20,315 nucleotides of DNA from Firmicutes bacterium UBA5449 (GCA_002424305.1 DIQZ01000074.1:26393-46707), one strand, 5' to 3'; numbered from the stretch's first letter, positions 7,377-15,182 are shown. The notes: generated by a model not told the origin, from the letters alone. Numbers and translations are program-made.

Positions 7377-8579
7377 TTATCCCGTCAAAACTTTGCTCTT
7401 GAAGCTCGTCCCTGCGAGATCTGTCTTGATTCCTAAGAGATCCGCGATTGTGCACCCTAAATCCGCAAAAGAGCTACGTGTGCCAAGAAATGTCCCCGGC
7501 TTTATTTGTTTGCCGTACATAAGAAGCGGGACGTATTCTCGAGAGTGGTCAGTGCCTGGGGTAGTAGGATCGCAGCCATGATCCGCAGTAATCGCAAGAA
7601 CATCGCCTTCTTGCAAATATCCTTCAAGCTCTTTTATCATTCCGTCTGCTTCCTCTAAAGCACGTGCATAACCTTGGGGGTCATTTCGATGCCCGTAGAG
7701 CATATCAAAGTCAATGAGGTTTGCGATTATCAGACCCCGACCGTCTTCTCTAGCAAACTTAGTAACAGAGTTCATCGTATCTTTGCTGTTCCCCGTATGA
7801 TCTGACTGAGTTAGCCCTTGAAAAGCAAAGATATCTTCAATCTTACCGACCCCGATTACATCCATACCCGCCTCTTTCACACAATCCAAGAGCGTCTTAC
7901 GAGGAGGCTTTATGGAAAAATCTTTGCGCCGCTCAGTTCTCACGAAGCTTCCCTTGGAGCCTACAAAAGGACGGGCAATTACTCGCCCTACACCGTGTTC
8001 ACCTGTTAGAATAGACCTGGCGATACCACATATCTCGTAGAGCCGGGGAACAGGAATTATTTCTTCATGAGCAGCAATTTGAAAAACACTGTCAGCAGAA
8101 GTATAGACTATGGGATAACCTGTCCTTAAATGGTCTTCGCCGAGCTCTTCGATGATTTCTGTGCCTGATGCAGGTTTATTGCCAAGGGTGCTCGTGCCGA
8201 TGGCTTTTTCAAATGGTTTAATTACCTCAGGAGGGAAACCATGGGGATAAGTAGGAAAAGGCTGATTCATTACGATGCCTGCAATTTCCCAGTGGCCGGT
8301 CGTTGTATCTTTTCCCGGTGATTTCTCAGCCATCCGACCGTAAGCTGCCAGAGGCATAGGAACTGATGACACCCCTGAAACGGGCTCCCCAAATGCTTCT
8401 GCCATGTTCCCCAAGCCCAGTAAGGTGAAGAAGGGAAGGTTGAGTCCACCCACAGCCTTTGCTGTGTTGCGCAAAGTGTCACTTGCGACATCCCCATAAA
8501 GATGCGCATCTGGCATTGCTCCAATCCCTACACTATCCAAAATCAGTAAAATGATCCGCTTAACACTGCCTCTTATCAT
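7377..8579 (-). CDS. deoB: Phosphopentomutase
   Basis: A 400-residue enzyme that interconverts (deoxy)ribose-1-phosphate and (deoxy)ribose-5-phosphate in the cytoplasm. Seen: alkaline phosphatase superfamily motifs LILDSVGIGAMPDA (12-25) with metal ligand Asp15; KDTTTGHWE (90-98) carrying the threonine that is phosphorylated; FDMLYGHRND (291-300); and DHGCDPTTPGTDHSREYVP (333-351), which supplies the remaining manganese ligands. Length and motifs are those of full-length bacterial DeoB. The ATG has GAGG about 10 bases upstream. It lies 45 bases after the helicase gene on the same strand, with a perfect inverted repeat in the gap that may control it, and has its own terminator. It complements the uridine phosphorylase-like gene in this window: the phosphorylase makes ribose-1-phosphate and DeoB feeds it into the pentose phosphate pathway. 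Confidence 0.97.
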   Translation of the reverse strand: MIRGSVKRIILLILDSVGIGAMPDAHLYGDVASDTLRNTAKAVGGLNLPFFTLLGLGNMAEAFGEPVSGVSSVPMPLAAYGRMAEKSPGKDTTTGHWEIAGIVMNQPFPTYPHGFPPEVIKPFEKAIGTSTLGNKPASGTEIIEELGEDHLRTGYPIVYTSADSVFQIAAHEEIIPVPRLYEICGIARSILTGEHGVGRVIARPFVGSKGSFVRTERRKDFSIKPPRKTLLDCVKEAGMDVIGVGKIEDIFAFQGLTQSDHTGNSKDTMNSVTKFAREDGRGLIIANLIDFDMLYGHRNDPQGYARALEEADGMIKELEGYLQEGDVLAITADHGCDPTTPGTDHSREYVPLLMYGKQIKPGTFLGTRSSFADLGCTIADLLGIKTDLAGTSFKSKVLTG

Positions 8580-8603
8580 GAAAATATCGCCTCATTCGAG
8601 TCT

Positions 8604-8622
8604 AATATGTTTCTAACATATT
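8604..8622. promoter_or_regulatory. Perfect 19-bp inverted repeat upstream of deoB
   Basis: AATATGTT (8604-8611), three bases, AACATATT (8615-8622): a perfect dyad of 8-bp arms. It occupies the 45-base gap between the helicase stop and the deoB start, 25 bases before the ATG. The 3-base spacer makes it a poor RNA hairpin but a good DNA site for a dimeric repressor. The regulator is unknown. Confidence 0.45.
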
Positions 8623-8624
8623 GA

Positions 8625-11195
8625 TTATCGCCGCTTGGTAAGGCGCGCCAGTTGACGCCTGAGCCTTGCCTCGACGCTTTCAGGTAAGCGCTTCATGGGA
8701 AGCCTCACAATTTCATTTGACGTTTCATCAGACACTTCCCGCAAATCATGATGTTTAGCGCCATAAGCACCGTACCCGCCGGATTGACTGTCCCATTGTG
8801 CTGATGTCAAGAGAGGATCCTGCTTCATTACAGGCTTCGGCGTATATGGTTCTTTGTTGAGAAGGCTGTGAAGGAGAATAAGCGTAGCCTCTTTATCCGG
8901 GATACGACCCCTGGGGGAGATGTCCGGGTCATTCTGGGCAAAAGGAGGTACAGGCGCTCCCACACAAGATGGACAGCCGTCTTCGCACTCACACGCCGTT
9001 ACCAATTGAAGGCATGCCTCCAGCACTTCCTCAAGAATCCGGTACGACCGCTCTGCAAATCCTATGCCCCCCGGGTAACGATCATAGACGAACAAAGTGG
9101 GCGACCCTGTATTCAGCGAATCCACCACTGCTCCTACATCCCGAGGGTCACACATTGCATAGAGAGGCACTACTTCGGTAATTACGTTTCCGATCCCGTA
9201 TAGTCCTTCAGAAGGATCCCGTCCCCACTTTCTAACTAAGGTCAGGGCAGAAAGGGGAGGAAGCAACCAGAACGCTGCTGTGTCCATCACTTGGGAGGGA
9301 AGGTAGATTTTTCCAAAGCCGATGCTATCCCGACCATGGAACTTTATCTTTTTAAACATATAAACAAGAGACGTGACGGTAACATCCCCAAACGCTATAG
9401 TAGCGTCATTTAACTTCTTCGTCTCGTCTTCCCTCTCAATTCTTACAGAAGTATCTGTTATCGACTGAGTAAAATAGTCTACATCCGCCTTTTCAATATA
9501 GGCGACTTTCTTATCTATCTGAAGGTCCGAGACAAAATATGTCTCACCGTCATGAAGGTAAATCGCTTCCGGATGGATTTGCTCAAAAGCTGAGAGCTCA
9601 TCCATAGTGCCTATCACACGATTCCCGGCAGAGTCTTCATGAGCCTTCCCATATCCTGTAGGAGATACAGTAGTATCAATAATGGTATAAGTATTGTCAG
9701 ACATGTTGCGCAGCTTGACACCTACTGACGGATAGCCCGAACTCGTCCAGAACCACCTATTCCCTCGACGCACAACTTCCCTTCGCTCCTCAAAGATTTC
9801 GAGGATAGCAGGCATATATTCGCCAAATCTCCCTAGGTCAGAAGCGGCAATGGGAAGTTCAAATGCAGCACACCTCAGGTGTCTTGCAAGCACATAGGGA
9901 TTATGAGGGTCAATCACAGCACTTTCCGTAGTCCTCTCGAAGAAATACTCCGGATGATTCATGAGATATTGGTCTATGGGTGTGCTCTGACCCACTAAGA
10001 TCGCTAGAGCTTCATCTTGTCCGCGTCCTGCTCGGCCCGCTTGCTGCCATGTACTGGCAATGTTCCCCGGGTAGCCGGTGAGTATCGCAGCATCAAGACT
10101 TCCAATATCAATACCGAGTTCCAGGGCATTTGTGGAGGTGACCCCAAGGAGTTCACCGGAGAAGAGACGTTTTTCAATCTCACGCCTCTCTTCAGGGAGA
10201 TAACCTCCTCTGTAAGGCTTTATGGAGTTTGCAAGCTGCGGGCTGATTTTTTGCAGTCGCTCTTGAGTAAACCTGTAGATAAGCTCAGCCACTACCCGCG
10301 CTTTCACAAAGGTGATAGTCTGAACCCTCTCTTGAATTAACTTGGTAAGAAGTTGCTCTGCCTCAAAGCTGGAGCTCCTTCTCTCGGTACGACCGGCGTC
10401 AATAAAAGGAGGGTTCCAAAATACGAACTTCTTTGGTCCCCGAGGCGCCCCATCGTCGTCAATGAGGGTTACAGGCCTGTCTATCAGCTTCTCAGCAAGC
10501 TCCTTCGGATTTGCGATAGTAGCGGAACAGCATACAAACCGTGGCTTCGCACCGTAGTGCTCACAAATTCGGCTAAGTCGTCTCATTACGCAAGCCACAT
10601 TCGAGCCAAAAACACCCCTATAGGTATGCATCTCATCGATAACTACGTAAGCCAGATTCGCGAAGAACCTGCCCCATGAAGGATGTCTTGGGAGAATTCC
10701 CTGATGAAGCATGTCCGGGTTAGTAAGAATAATATTGCCTTCATCCCTAAGCTTGCGTCTGGCATTTGGTGGAGTATCACCATCATAAGTACCCGGGATG
10801 ATAGGAAGCAGAGGATCAAGTTCCATATAACGCACGAGCCCTCTTAGCTGGTCCTGGGCTAAGGCCTTCGTAGGGAAGAGATAGAGCGCTTTGGCAGTTG
10901 GGTCTGCAACCAACCTTTCCAGGACAGGCGTGTTATAGCAAAGGGTCTTACCACTGGCGGTTGATGTCACAATAGCAACATCTTGTCCTTCTCTGACAGC
11001 GTCAATAGCCTGGACCTGATGAGTATAAAATCGCTCTATACCTGCTTTCGCAAGGACTCCCGCGACTTTAGGTGAGAGAGGCGACTTAAGCTCTCCGTAT
11101 CGCGCAGTTTGCGCAGGGATATCTTCGATGTGAACGATCTGATCCCGATAATGGGGTTCGAGTTTCAGTCTTTCAATAAATCGTGATACATCCAT
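8625..11195 (-). CDS. mrfA: MrfA-type DExH-box helicase with C-terminal DUF1998 zinc domain
   Basis: An 856-residue superfamily 2 helicase. Seen: Q-like region YTHQVQAI (57-64), Walker A STASGKT (78-84), Walker B DEMH (187-190), SAT (224-226), and motif VI QQAGRAGRG (384-392), followed by a large C-terminal region with the DUF1998 cysteine cluster CECEDGCPSC (735-744) that binds zinc. This is the architecture of Bacillus subtilis MrfA (YprA), a 3'-5' DNA helicase needed for repair of mitomycin damage, of about 750 residues; this one is longer, with an extra charged tail after residue 780. In Bacillus it works with the exonuclease MrfB, whose gene sits next to it; no such gene is in this window. 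The ATG has no close Shine-Dalgarno (GAGG is 16 bases away), so the exact start is less certain. A 17-bp tandem repeat lies 63 bases upstream. Confidence 0.93.
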   Translation of the reverse strand: MDVSRFIERLKLEPHYRDQIVHIEDIPAQTARYGELKSPLSPKVAGVLAKAGIERFYTHQVQAIDAVREGQDVAIVTSTASGKTLCYNTPVLERLVADPTAKALYLFPTKALAQDQLRGLVRYMELDPLLPIIPGTYDGDTPPNARRKLRDEGNIILTNPDMLHQGILPRHPSWGRFFANLAYVVIDEMHTYRGVFGSNVACVMRRLSRICEHYGAKPRFVCCSATIANPKELAEKLIDRPVTLIDDDGAPRGPKKFVFWNPPFIDAGRTERRSSSFEAEQLLTKLIQERVQTITFVKARVVAELIYRFTQERLQKISPQLANSIKPYRGGYLPEERREIEKRLFSGELLGVTSTNALELGIDIGSLDAAILTGYPGNIASTWQQAGRAGRGQDEALAILVGQSTPIDQYLMNHPEYFFERTTESAVIDPHNPYVLARHLRCAAFELPIAASDLGRFGEYMPAILEIFEERREVVRRGNRWFWTSSGYPSVGVKLRNMSDNTYTIIDTTVSPTGYGKAHEDSAGNRVIGTMDELSAFEQIHPEAIYLHDGETYFVSDLQIDKKVAYIEKADVDYFTQSITDTSVRIEREDETKKLNDATIAFGDVTVTSLVYMFKKIKFHGRDSIGFGKIYLPSQVMDTAAFWLLPPLSALTLVRKWGRDPSEGLYGIGNVITEVVPLYAMCDPRDVGAVVDSLNTGSPTLFVYDRYPGGIGFAERSYRILEEVLEACLQLVTACECEDGCPSCVGAPVPPFAQNDPDISPRGRIPDKEATLILLHSLLNKEPYTPKPVMKQDPLLTSAQWDSQSGGYGAYGAKHHDLREVSDETSNEIVRLPMKRLPESVEARLRRQLARLTKRR

Positions 11196-11257
11196 AGATT
11201 GCTTATACGAGCCTCACAAGGCTGGGCACATCTGCGCACCTTCGTACCTGCATCGCC

Positions 11258-11308
11258 TGCGCGCCTGTACCTCCTCCGCACCTGTACCACCTGCGCACGT
11301 GTACCTCC
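11258..11308. repeat. Three tandem 17-bp imperfect repeats
   Basis: Units at 11258-11274, 11275-11291 and 11292-11308, sharing the minus-strand pattern GG(A/T)GGTACA(C/G)G(T/C)GCG(C/G)A. A degenerate extension lies at 11233-11257. The array sits in the spacer between the DUF2284 stop and the helicase start. Open frames through it look accidental. Confidence 0.75.
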
Positions 11309-11377
11309 TGACAGCCTAACCTTTGTGTATGCCCGAACTTGTCCTCCTTTAGCAAGCATTACTCCAAGAGCAATGCG

Positions 11378-11857
11378 TTATTCCAACATAACCAGGGAAT
11401 ACCAGTTCTCCTTCTGACTCGCGTCAGCTAAGGTTTCAATAGGAAGTCCTTGCCCTCCGACGGTAGCAAATACGTCTATCCCCATAGCCTGCATAGCAGG
11501 TCTTGCTTGCTTCGGGAAACGACATGGCTCTCCATTAGGAAATGAACACTCTGCGCAGAGGCCGCAATCACTCATGCTGAATGCGAAGTAATAACCGTCT
11601 ACAAATGCCTTACTTTCAATGGAAAAAGATATCCTCTGTGAAGAATCTTTATCATAGGTATGGATAATCAAAGCCTTCTCATAACGAGAAAGCACATCCT
11701 TCGCTTCCCACGGCTTCAGCGCACCGGGAGCAGACGGGCATATCCAGCTTTTCCCCCAAGTAGAACAGCCATACATGCACTTCAGGTAAGTTCTGGGATC
11801 AAACACTACGTCTTGAATATCAATGAGAACTGCATATCTCTCAAGATCACACTCCAA
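11378..11857 (-). CDS. DUF2284 cysteine-rich metal-binding protein
   Basis: A 159-residue soluble protein matching the DUF2284 (COG5423) pattern: KCMYGCSTWGKSWICPS (26-42) with Cys27, Cys31 and Cys40, followed later by CGLCAEC (98-104) and Cys112 in EPCRFP. The cysteines suggest an iron-sulfur cluster or other metal site; the biochemical role of the family is not established, though it is frequent in anaerobes. The start is TTG at 11857, with GAAGGGG 6 bases upstream; no ATG or GTG occurs close upstream in frame. The spacing to the helicase (182 bases, with repeats) and to the phosphorylase (290 bases, with hairpins) suggests it is not tightly coupled to either. Confidence 0.87.
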   Translation of the reverse strand: MECDLERYAVLIDIQDVVFDPRTYLKCMYGCSTWGKSWICPSAPGALKPWEAKDVLSRYEKALIIHTYDKDSSQRISFSIESKAFVDGYYFAFSMSDCGLCAECSFPNGEPCRFPKQARPAMQAMGIDVFATVGGQGLPIETLADASQKENWYSLVMLE

Positions 11858-11917
11858 CTCTGGCCCCTTCTTTCTCCGGTCCCTTCTTTCACAGCACTTT
11901 TGTCACTATATTTCATT

Positions 11918-11923
11918 ATTCTA
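11918..11923 (-). promoter_or_regulatory. Possible -10 element for the DUF2284 gene
   Basis: On the minus strand TAGAAT (one mismatch to TATAAT) lies in an AT-rich stretch about 60 bases before the TTG start. The hexamer 17 bases further upstream, TTTAGC, is a poor -35. Weak evidence. Confidence 0.25.
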
Positions 11924-11949
11924 TAATATCAGCACTAACAGCTAAATCC

Positions 11950-11974
11950 GCGATAGCGGCTAAGTCGTTATCGC
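11950..11974. terminator. Hairpin between the phosphorylase and DUF2284 genes
   Basis: GCGATAGCG (11950-11958) pairs with CGTTATCGC (11966-11974) in 9 bp (one G-T) around a 7-base loop. On the plus strand it is followed by AGTTTCTTTAATT; on the minus strand, where the genes lie, the following bases are less T-rich. It may end the phosphorylase transcript or act in both directions. Confidence 0.4.
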
Positions 11975-12068
11975 AGTTTCTTTAATTATTACAGTTTAGG
12001 TAGTTCGACGCTTAGGTTTCGCTCTCCTTTATTTTCAATCTTGCCGGGACTTCAGTCTCATCAGTCTC

Positions 12069-12139
12069 TAGACGGTGTTCTATTTTCAACCACCTGGACT
12101 GAAAACGCGCTAGATACCTATAAGCCCCCTAACCGTCTA
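12069..12139. other. Nested inverted repeats just after the phosphorylase stop
   Basis: Outer arms TAGACGGT (12069-12076) and ACCGTCTA (12132-12139), and inner arms TTTTCA (12083-12088) and TGAAAA (12100-12105). In the phosphorylase transcript this would form a branched 71-base structure starting 8 bases after the stop codon. There is no T-run, so it is not a simple terminator. Confidence 0.45.
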
Positions 12140-12147
12140 AAAGGAAT

Positions 12148-12924
12148 TCAGGGGACTGGTCCACCTTGGGCCAGCAATTTAACCGCGTCTATGGCGACTC
12201 TTATGGTATCTTCCATAGAGCTCTTCGCTCTCTCCTCCTCAAAAGTGGGAGGGAACATTCGATTGCCTGCTACGAGACATATGCCACCTGCTCTAACCCC
12301 AAGGGTAGAAGCCGCAATGAAAATGCCCGCGCACTCCATCTCAGAGGCCAGCGCGCCGCATTGCATCCATCCCTTGCGTCTGGATTTGAGCATATCTGCC
12401 ATAGGCATTCTGTCAGGTTCATGCTGTCCATAAAATGAGTCATGGGTATGGACAACACCAACATGGTAATTTGCGCCTGCTTTCTTTGCTCCTGCAATAA
12501 GCGCATTCACTACTTCAATTGTTGCAACAGCGGGAAATTCAACCGGCACATAGTGCAGACCGGCACCATCGTCCCTAATAGCGCCCTGCGCAATCACTAC
12601 ATCACCGGGCTTCACAAACTCTTGCAGGCCGCCTGCAGTGCCAACTCTTATGAAAGTGTCAGCTCCACACCTAGCCAACTCCTCCACCGCTATTACCGCT
12701 GACGGACCCCCTATTCCTGTAGAAGCTACTGAAATTGGGATACCGTCTACTGTCCCGGTGTACGTAACATACTCTCTGGATTCGGCTATTTTCTCTGCAT
12801 CGTCAAAGGAGGCAGCAATTTTGTGCGCTCGCCCGGGATCTCCGGGGAGAAGCACATATCGTGCAATATCGCTTGGCTTACACCTGATATGATGTTGAAT
12901 ATGATGTTGGACGCGGTCTGCCAT
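12148..12924 (-). CDS. Uridine phosphorylase-like nucleoside phosphorylase
   Basis: A 258-residue cytoplasmic enzyme of the PNP/UDP superfamily, which cleaves a nucleoside with phosphate to base and (deoxy)ribose-1-phosphate. Seen, numbered from the longer ATG: GDPGR (31-35) phosphate loop, STGIGGPS (71-78), RVGTAGG (96-102), and the ribose-binding EMECAG (198-203). The order and the sequence around GDPGR and GIGGPS resemble E. coli Udp more than trimeric purine phosphorylases, so uridine is the likeliest substrate but not certain. I prefer the ATG at 12924 because GGGGGT lies 9 bases before it; the ATG at 12933 would sit almost on top of that site. A TTGACC hexamer at 13047-13042 could be a -35 element, with no clear -10. 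The product can be used by DeoB, encoded 3.6 kb downstream on the same strand. Confidence 0.92.
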   Translation of the reverse strand: MADRVQHHIQHHIRCKPSDIARYVLLPGDPGRAHKIAASFDDAEKIAESREYVTYTGTVDGIPISVASTGIGGPSAVIAVEELARCGADTFIRVGTAGGLQEFVKPGDVVIAQGAIRDDGAGLHYVPVEFPAVATIEVVNALIAGAKKAGANYHVGVVHTHDSFYGQHEPDRMPMADMLKSRRKGWMQCGALASEMECAGIFIAASTLGVRAGGICLVAGNRMFPPTFEEERAKSSMEDTIRVAIDAVKLLAQGGPVP

Positions 12925-13134
12925 TTTCCGCATACCCCCATTTTAGCTTTGCTTCTTTCTATCCGATCTTACTTCTTAGTGATTCTTGAATTTCGTTCCA
13001 GTCCCTTCTTCTGTCCCTCTGATAAAATGCAAGCGGACTAAGGTCAATCACAAGGCAGATCTTCAACATAAATACTTAGAAAAATACACATACCGGTCTA
13101 TCTGTATTCCTCTTTACGCGCCTGGAGGGTCGCG
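12925..13134. other. Upstream spacer of the phosphorylase gene
   Basis: About 210 bases without a convincing gene. It contains the possible -35 hexamer named under the phosphorylase and a weak inverted repeat, AATACA (13083-13088) and TGTATT (13103-13108). Short frames here lack ribosome binding sites. Confidence 0.4.
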
Positions 13135-13169
13135 ACAAAGACAAAAGGGAGCAAAAAACCTGCTCCCTT
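13135..13169 (-). terminator. Rho-independent terminator of the first SPOCS-LysM gene
   Basis: On the minus strand AAGGGAGCA pairs with TGCTCCCTT (arms 13161-13169 and 13145-13153, 9 bp, 7-base loop), followed by TTTGTCTTTGTC. It lies about 250 bases past the stop at 13417, leaving a long untranslated or cryptic 3' segment. Confidence 0.8.
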
Positions 13170-13311
13170 GCTCCGAATTCGTCTATGCTTCGTTACCCCG
13201 AATTCCCCTATGAAACCTTGCCAAGCAACCCCATATAGCTACTGTCTCTGCTACACGAACAGATGTAGTCGTTGCCATTGTCATCCCTAGATGGCGCCGG
13301 CAATTTAGACA

Positions 13312-13410
13312 GAGCTGACACACTTGGATAGCACCGACACTTCTTGGACAATGCCAACATGACAAATAGCGCCAAAACAATTAGATGGCTCTGATGAAAA
13401 CTGACATGGA
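13312..13410. repeat. Degenerate TGACA-type repeats, possible relic of an IS end
   Basis: TGACAC (13316), CGACAC (13335), TGACA (13360) and TGACA (13402) recur. The first two lie in about 20-bp units that share GACAC, CTTGGA and a final GC. Such multiple short repeats occur at the ends of some insertion sequences (for example the IS21 group), but no transposase gene is present. A GTG frame at 13414-13208 (68 codons, with a hydrophobic stretch) runs across it without a ribosome binding site, so I do not call it a gene. Confidence 0.4.
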
Positions 13411-13416
13411 CCACTA

Positions 13417-15117
13417 CTACGGAATAACCAACGTATCACCAATATCTATTCGATTGGGATCCGAAATACTATTTGCCTGAACTATGGCGGTTACAGTTGT
13501 TCCGTATCTCTGGGCTATCCTGAACAAGGTATCTCCAATCTGAACTATGTGGACCCTGCTTCCGGAACTCGTTTGGCTTTGTCCGCTTGATTGAACAGGA
13601 GGTCCGGGCAACTCTCCGGAGCCTCCGGGAATGCCGGTTCCCGGTGGAACTGTACTGCCCGGCGGCATTGCACCACCCGGCGGGATTGTAGTGCCCGGCG
13701 GAATTTGCCCTGCCCCATGAGACCGAATGTCTACTATTGTAGGGACGGTATCGATTCTTGTTACCATTCCCCAGCCCCGCAAGGTGACCCTGACATTTGC
13801 TACCCTCGGTTGTACCGGGACAGCTACCACCCTTACTACGCTTACTTCAGCTGTCCCAAAGAAAGTAGGAACCGCACCTGCGATGCGCAATGTCACTGAA
13901 AACGGAACTGTTTCAACAGTAGCAAATACCCTTTGACTTGGAAGTTCAGAGAAGAGTATCGTAATCCTGAGAGTTCCCTGTACGATAATTACACCGTCCA
14001 GCACTAAGATCTTTGTAATCCTGGCTTGAGCAAATGACTGAATTACTCTTCCAATACCGGGAAGTGTAGTCGGAACTACGACCTGTACTGTAATCGTAGA
14101 ATCATCCTGCACATGACCTACAATCTCCTCCACGAGAAAATCCTGGGTGATAGGCACAAGCGAAGGCGGAAGAGCACCTATGCCCGTTACCAAGGAAAGA
14201 TCCTTCTCCACCGTAACCACTACTGATACCTTAACCACTGCTCTTATCCGCAAGGTGCGGGAGTTTACAATTGTAGTATCCACAGCCTCAATTTGCACAG
14301 CCGCAAATGCGAACATTCCCGCTTCTACTCCCGGAAGATCCACAATTACGCTGAATCTAATCGCTCCATCCACAGAAAACACAGGCTGTGAAGGGCTTAA
14401 AGCTACATAGAGGGTGCGCGTGGATACGACCCCGTCAACCACTACCTTACCTCGTAATACATTAGTCCTGGTCACAGACCCGGCAGCACTGGTCCGAACA
14501 ATATCTGATACCCCGGGCTTATCAGGTGGTATGGATATAGTCCCTATTGCAATGGTCTGGGCTTCACCTTGCAGCACAGCACGTTCCACAGTAACTACTC
14601 TGCGCTGGATGACAGGCACCACCGGCACTGTCACAGTGGGGACAACAATCGTCTTAGGAACTTCGGTCACTATCGGCAAGACCTGTTCTCTGAGCACCTT
14701 CACCCTCACCGAGACGAGCACGTTGACTTCAACTGTTCTGGGGTTGATAAGACGCGATGTGGCAAAAACACTTGTTACCACCACTTCAGGAATCATTCCC
14801 GGAAAAACCCCAGGCACGTTGACACTTCCGAATAAGGATAAAGTTCCTTCAAAAAAGTGTACCGGTTGGGAAGGCGCAGTGGAGACATAGGTGATATCCA
14901 CCACAGCATTCCCCTGAATTACGACGGTTCCCGAAACAACTGAGACACGCGTAATAGAAACCTGTGCCTGTGTATCCAAGATCGAAGCTATATCAGGTTT
15001 CGGAGGTGGCACAGTAAGCTGACCGCTGGCGACAATGCTCGCACTCACATCAGCAACTATTACTTCCACTTTTACCTTCTTATGATGAATACCGGAGATG
15101 GTCAAATCCTCTGACAT
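13417..15117 (-). CDS. SPOCS (DUF3794) triple-domain protein with C-terminal LysM, SipL-like
   Basis: A 566-residue protein with no signal peptide. Three SPOCS domains can be seen at about 15-150, 175-315 and 325-450, each built of valine-rich strands with the recurring pattern YVxxxPSQPV...F (77-88, 237-247; degenerate in the third) and a PGxxxGM-type turn (102-108, 262-268). A Pro/Gly-rich linker (465-520; PPG repeats) leads to one LysM domain (521-566: HIVQIGDTLFRIAQRYGT). Known: Clostridioides difficile SipL has SPOCS-type domains and a LysM that binds the SpoIVA ATPase during spore coat assembly. A mother-cell spore coat role is therefore inferred. ATG start with GGGAGGGAGGGAG directly upstream. 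A sigma-K-like promoter lies about 40-65 bases before the start. It diverges from the TlpA operon. Confidence 0.88.
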   Translation of the reverse strand: MSEDLTISGIHHKKVKVEVIVADVSASIVASGQLTVPPPKPDIASILDTQAQVSITRVSVVSGTVVIQGNAVVDITYVSTAPSQPVHFFEGTLSLFGSVNVPGVFPGMIPEVVVTSVFATSRLINPRTVEVNVLVSVRVKVLREQVLPIVTEVPKTIVVPTVTVPVVPVIQRRVVTVERAVLQGEAQTIAIGTISIPPDKPGVSDIVRTSAAGSVTRTNVLRGKVVVDGVVSTRTLYVALSPSQPVFSVDGAIRFSVIVDLPGVEAGMFAFAAVQIEAVDTTIVNSRTLRIRAVVKVSVVVTVEKDLSLVTGIGALPPSLVPITQDFLVEEIVGHVQDDSTITVQVVVPTTLPGIGRVIQSFAQARITKILVLDGVIIVQGTLRITILFSELPSQRVFATVETVPFSVTLRIAGAVPTFFGTAEVSVVRVVAVPVQPRVANVRVTLRGWGMVTRIDTVPTIVDIRSHGAGQIPPGTTIPPGGAMPPGSTVPPGTGIPGGSGELPGPPVQSSGQSQTSSGSRVHIVQIGDTLFRIAQRYGTTVTAIVQANSISDPNRIDIGDTLVIP

Positions 15118-15132
15118 CTCCCTCCCTCCCTC

Positions 15133-15153
15133 TCTGGTAACACATCTACCAGA
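15133..15153. promoter_or_regulatory. 7-bp inverted repeat in the SPOCS/TlpA divergent region
   Basis: TCTGGTA (15133-15139), seven bases, TACCAGA (15147-15153): a perfect dyad. It lies 16 bases before the SPOCS-LysM ATG, between its promoter-like element and its ribosome binding site. It could be an operator or a leader hairpin. Confidence 0.45.
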
Positions 15154-15154
15154 A

Positions 15155-15182
15155 TATGATATGCTGAGTTGAGAAACCGCGT
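15155..15182 (-). promoter_or_regulatory. Candidate sigma-K/sigma-E-like sporulation promoter
   Basis: On the minus strand CATATCATA (15163-15155) fits the sigma-K -10 pattern CATAnnnTA, and AC (15182-15181) lies 17 bases upstream, as in sigma-K promoters. It is 6 of 7 for the sigma-E -10. The position, about 40 bases before the SPOCS-LysM start, is right. The motif is short, so chance is possible. Confidence 0.35.

Noticed and set aside
11165..11359. A 64-codon minus-strand frame through the 17-bp repeats
   Set aside because: Its Arg/Gly-rich product is explained by the repeat, and it overlaps the helicase start in another frame.
12048..12064. CTGATGA followed by a small GACTGAAGTC hairpin on the minus strand, as in a hammerhead ribozyme core
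   Set aside because: The obligatory GAAA after stem II is absent (CCGG follows) and no stem III or cleavage site can be placed.
13208..13414. A 68-codon minus-strand frame starting with GTG just after the SPOCS-LysM stop, with a hydrophobic segment
   Set aside because: There is no ribosome binding site, the frame runs through degenerate repeats, and a second overlapping frame (13183-13380) is equally open; kept only as a possibility.
14414..14890. A 158-codon plus-strand frame
   Set aside because: It is a Thr/Ser-rich antisense shadow of the valine-rich SPOCS gene, without a ribosome binding site or family motifs; other long plus-strand frames at 13591-15000, 17335-18466 and 18888-20168 have the same origin.
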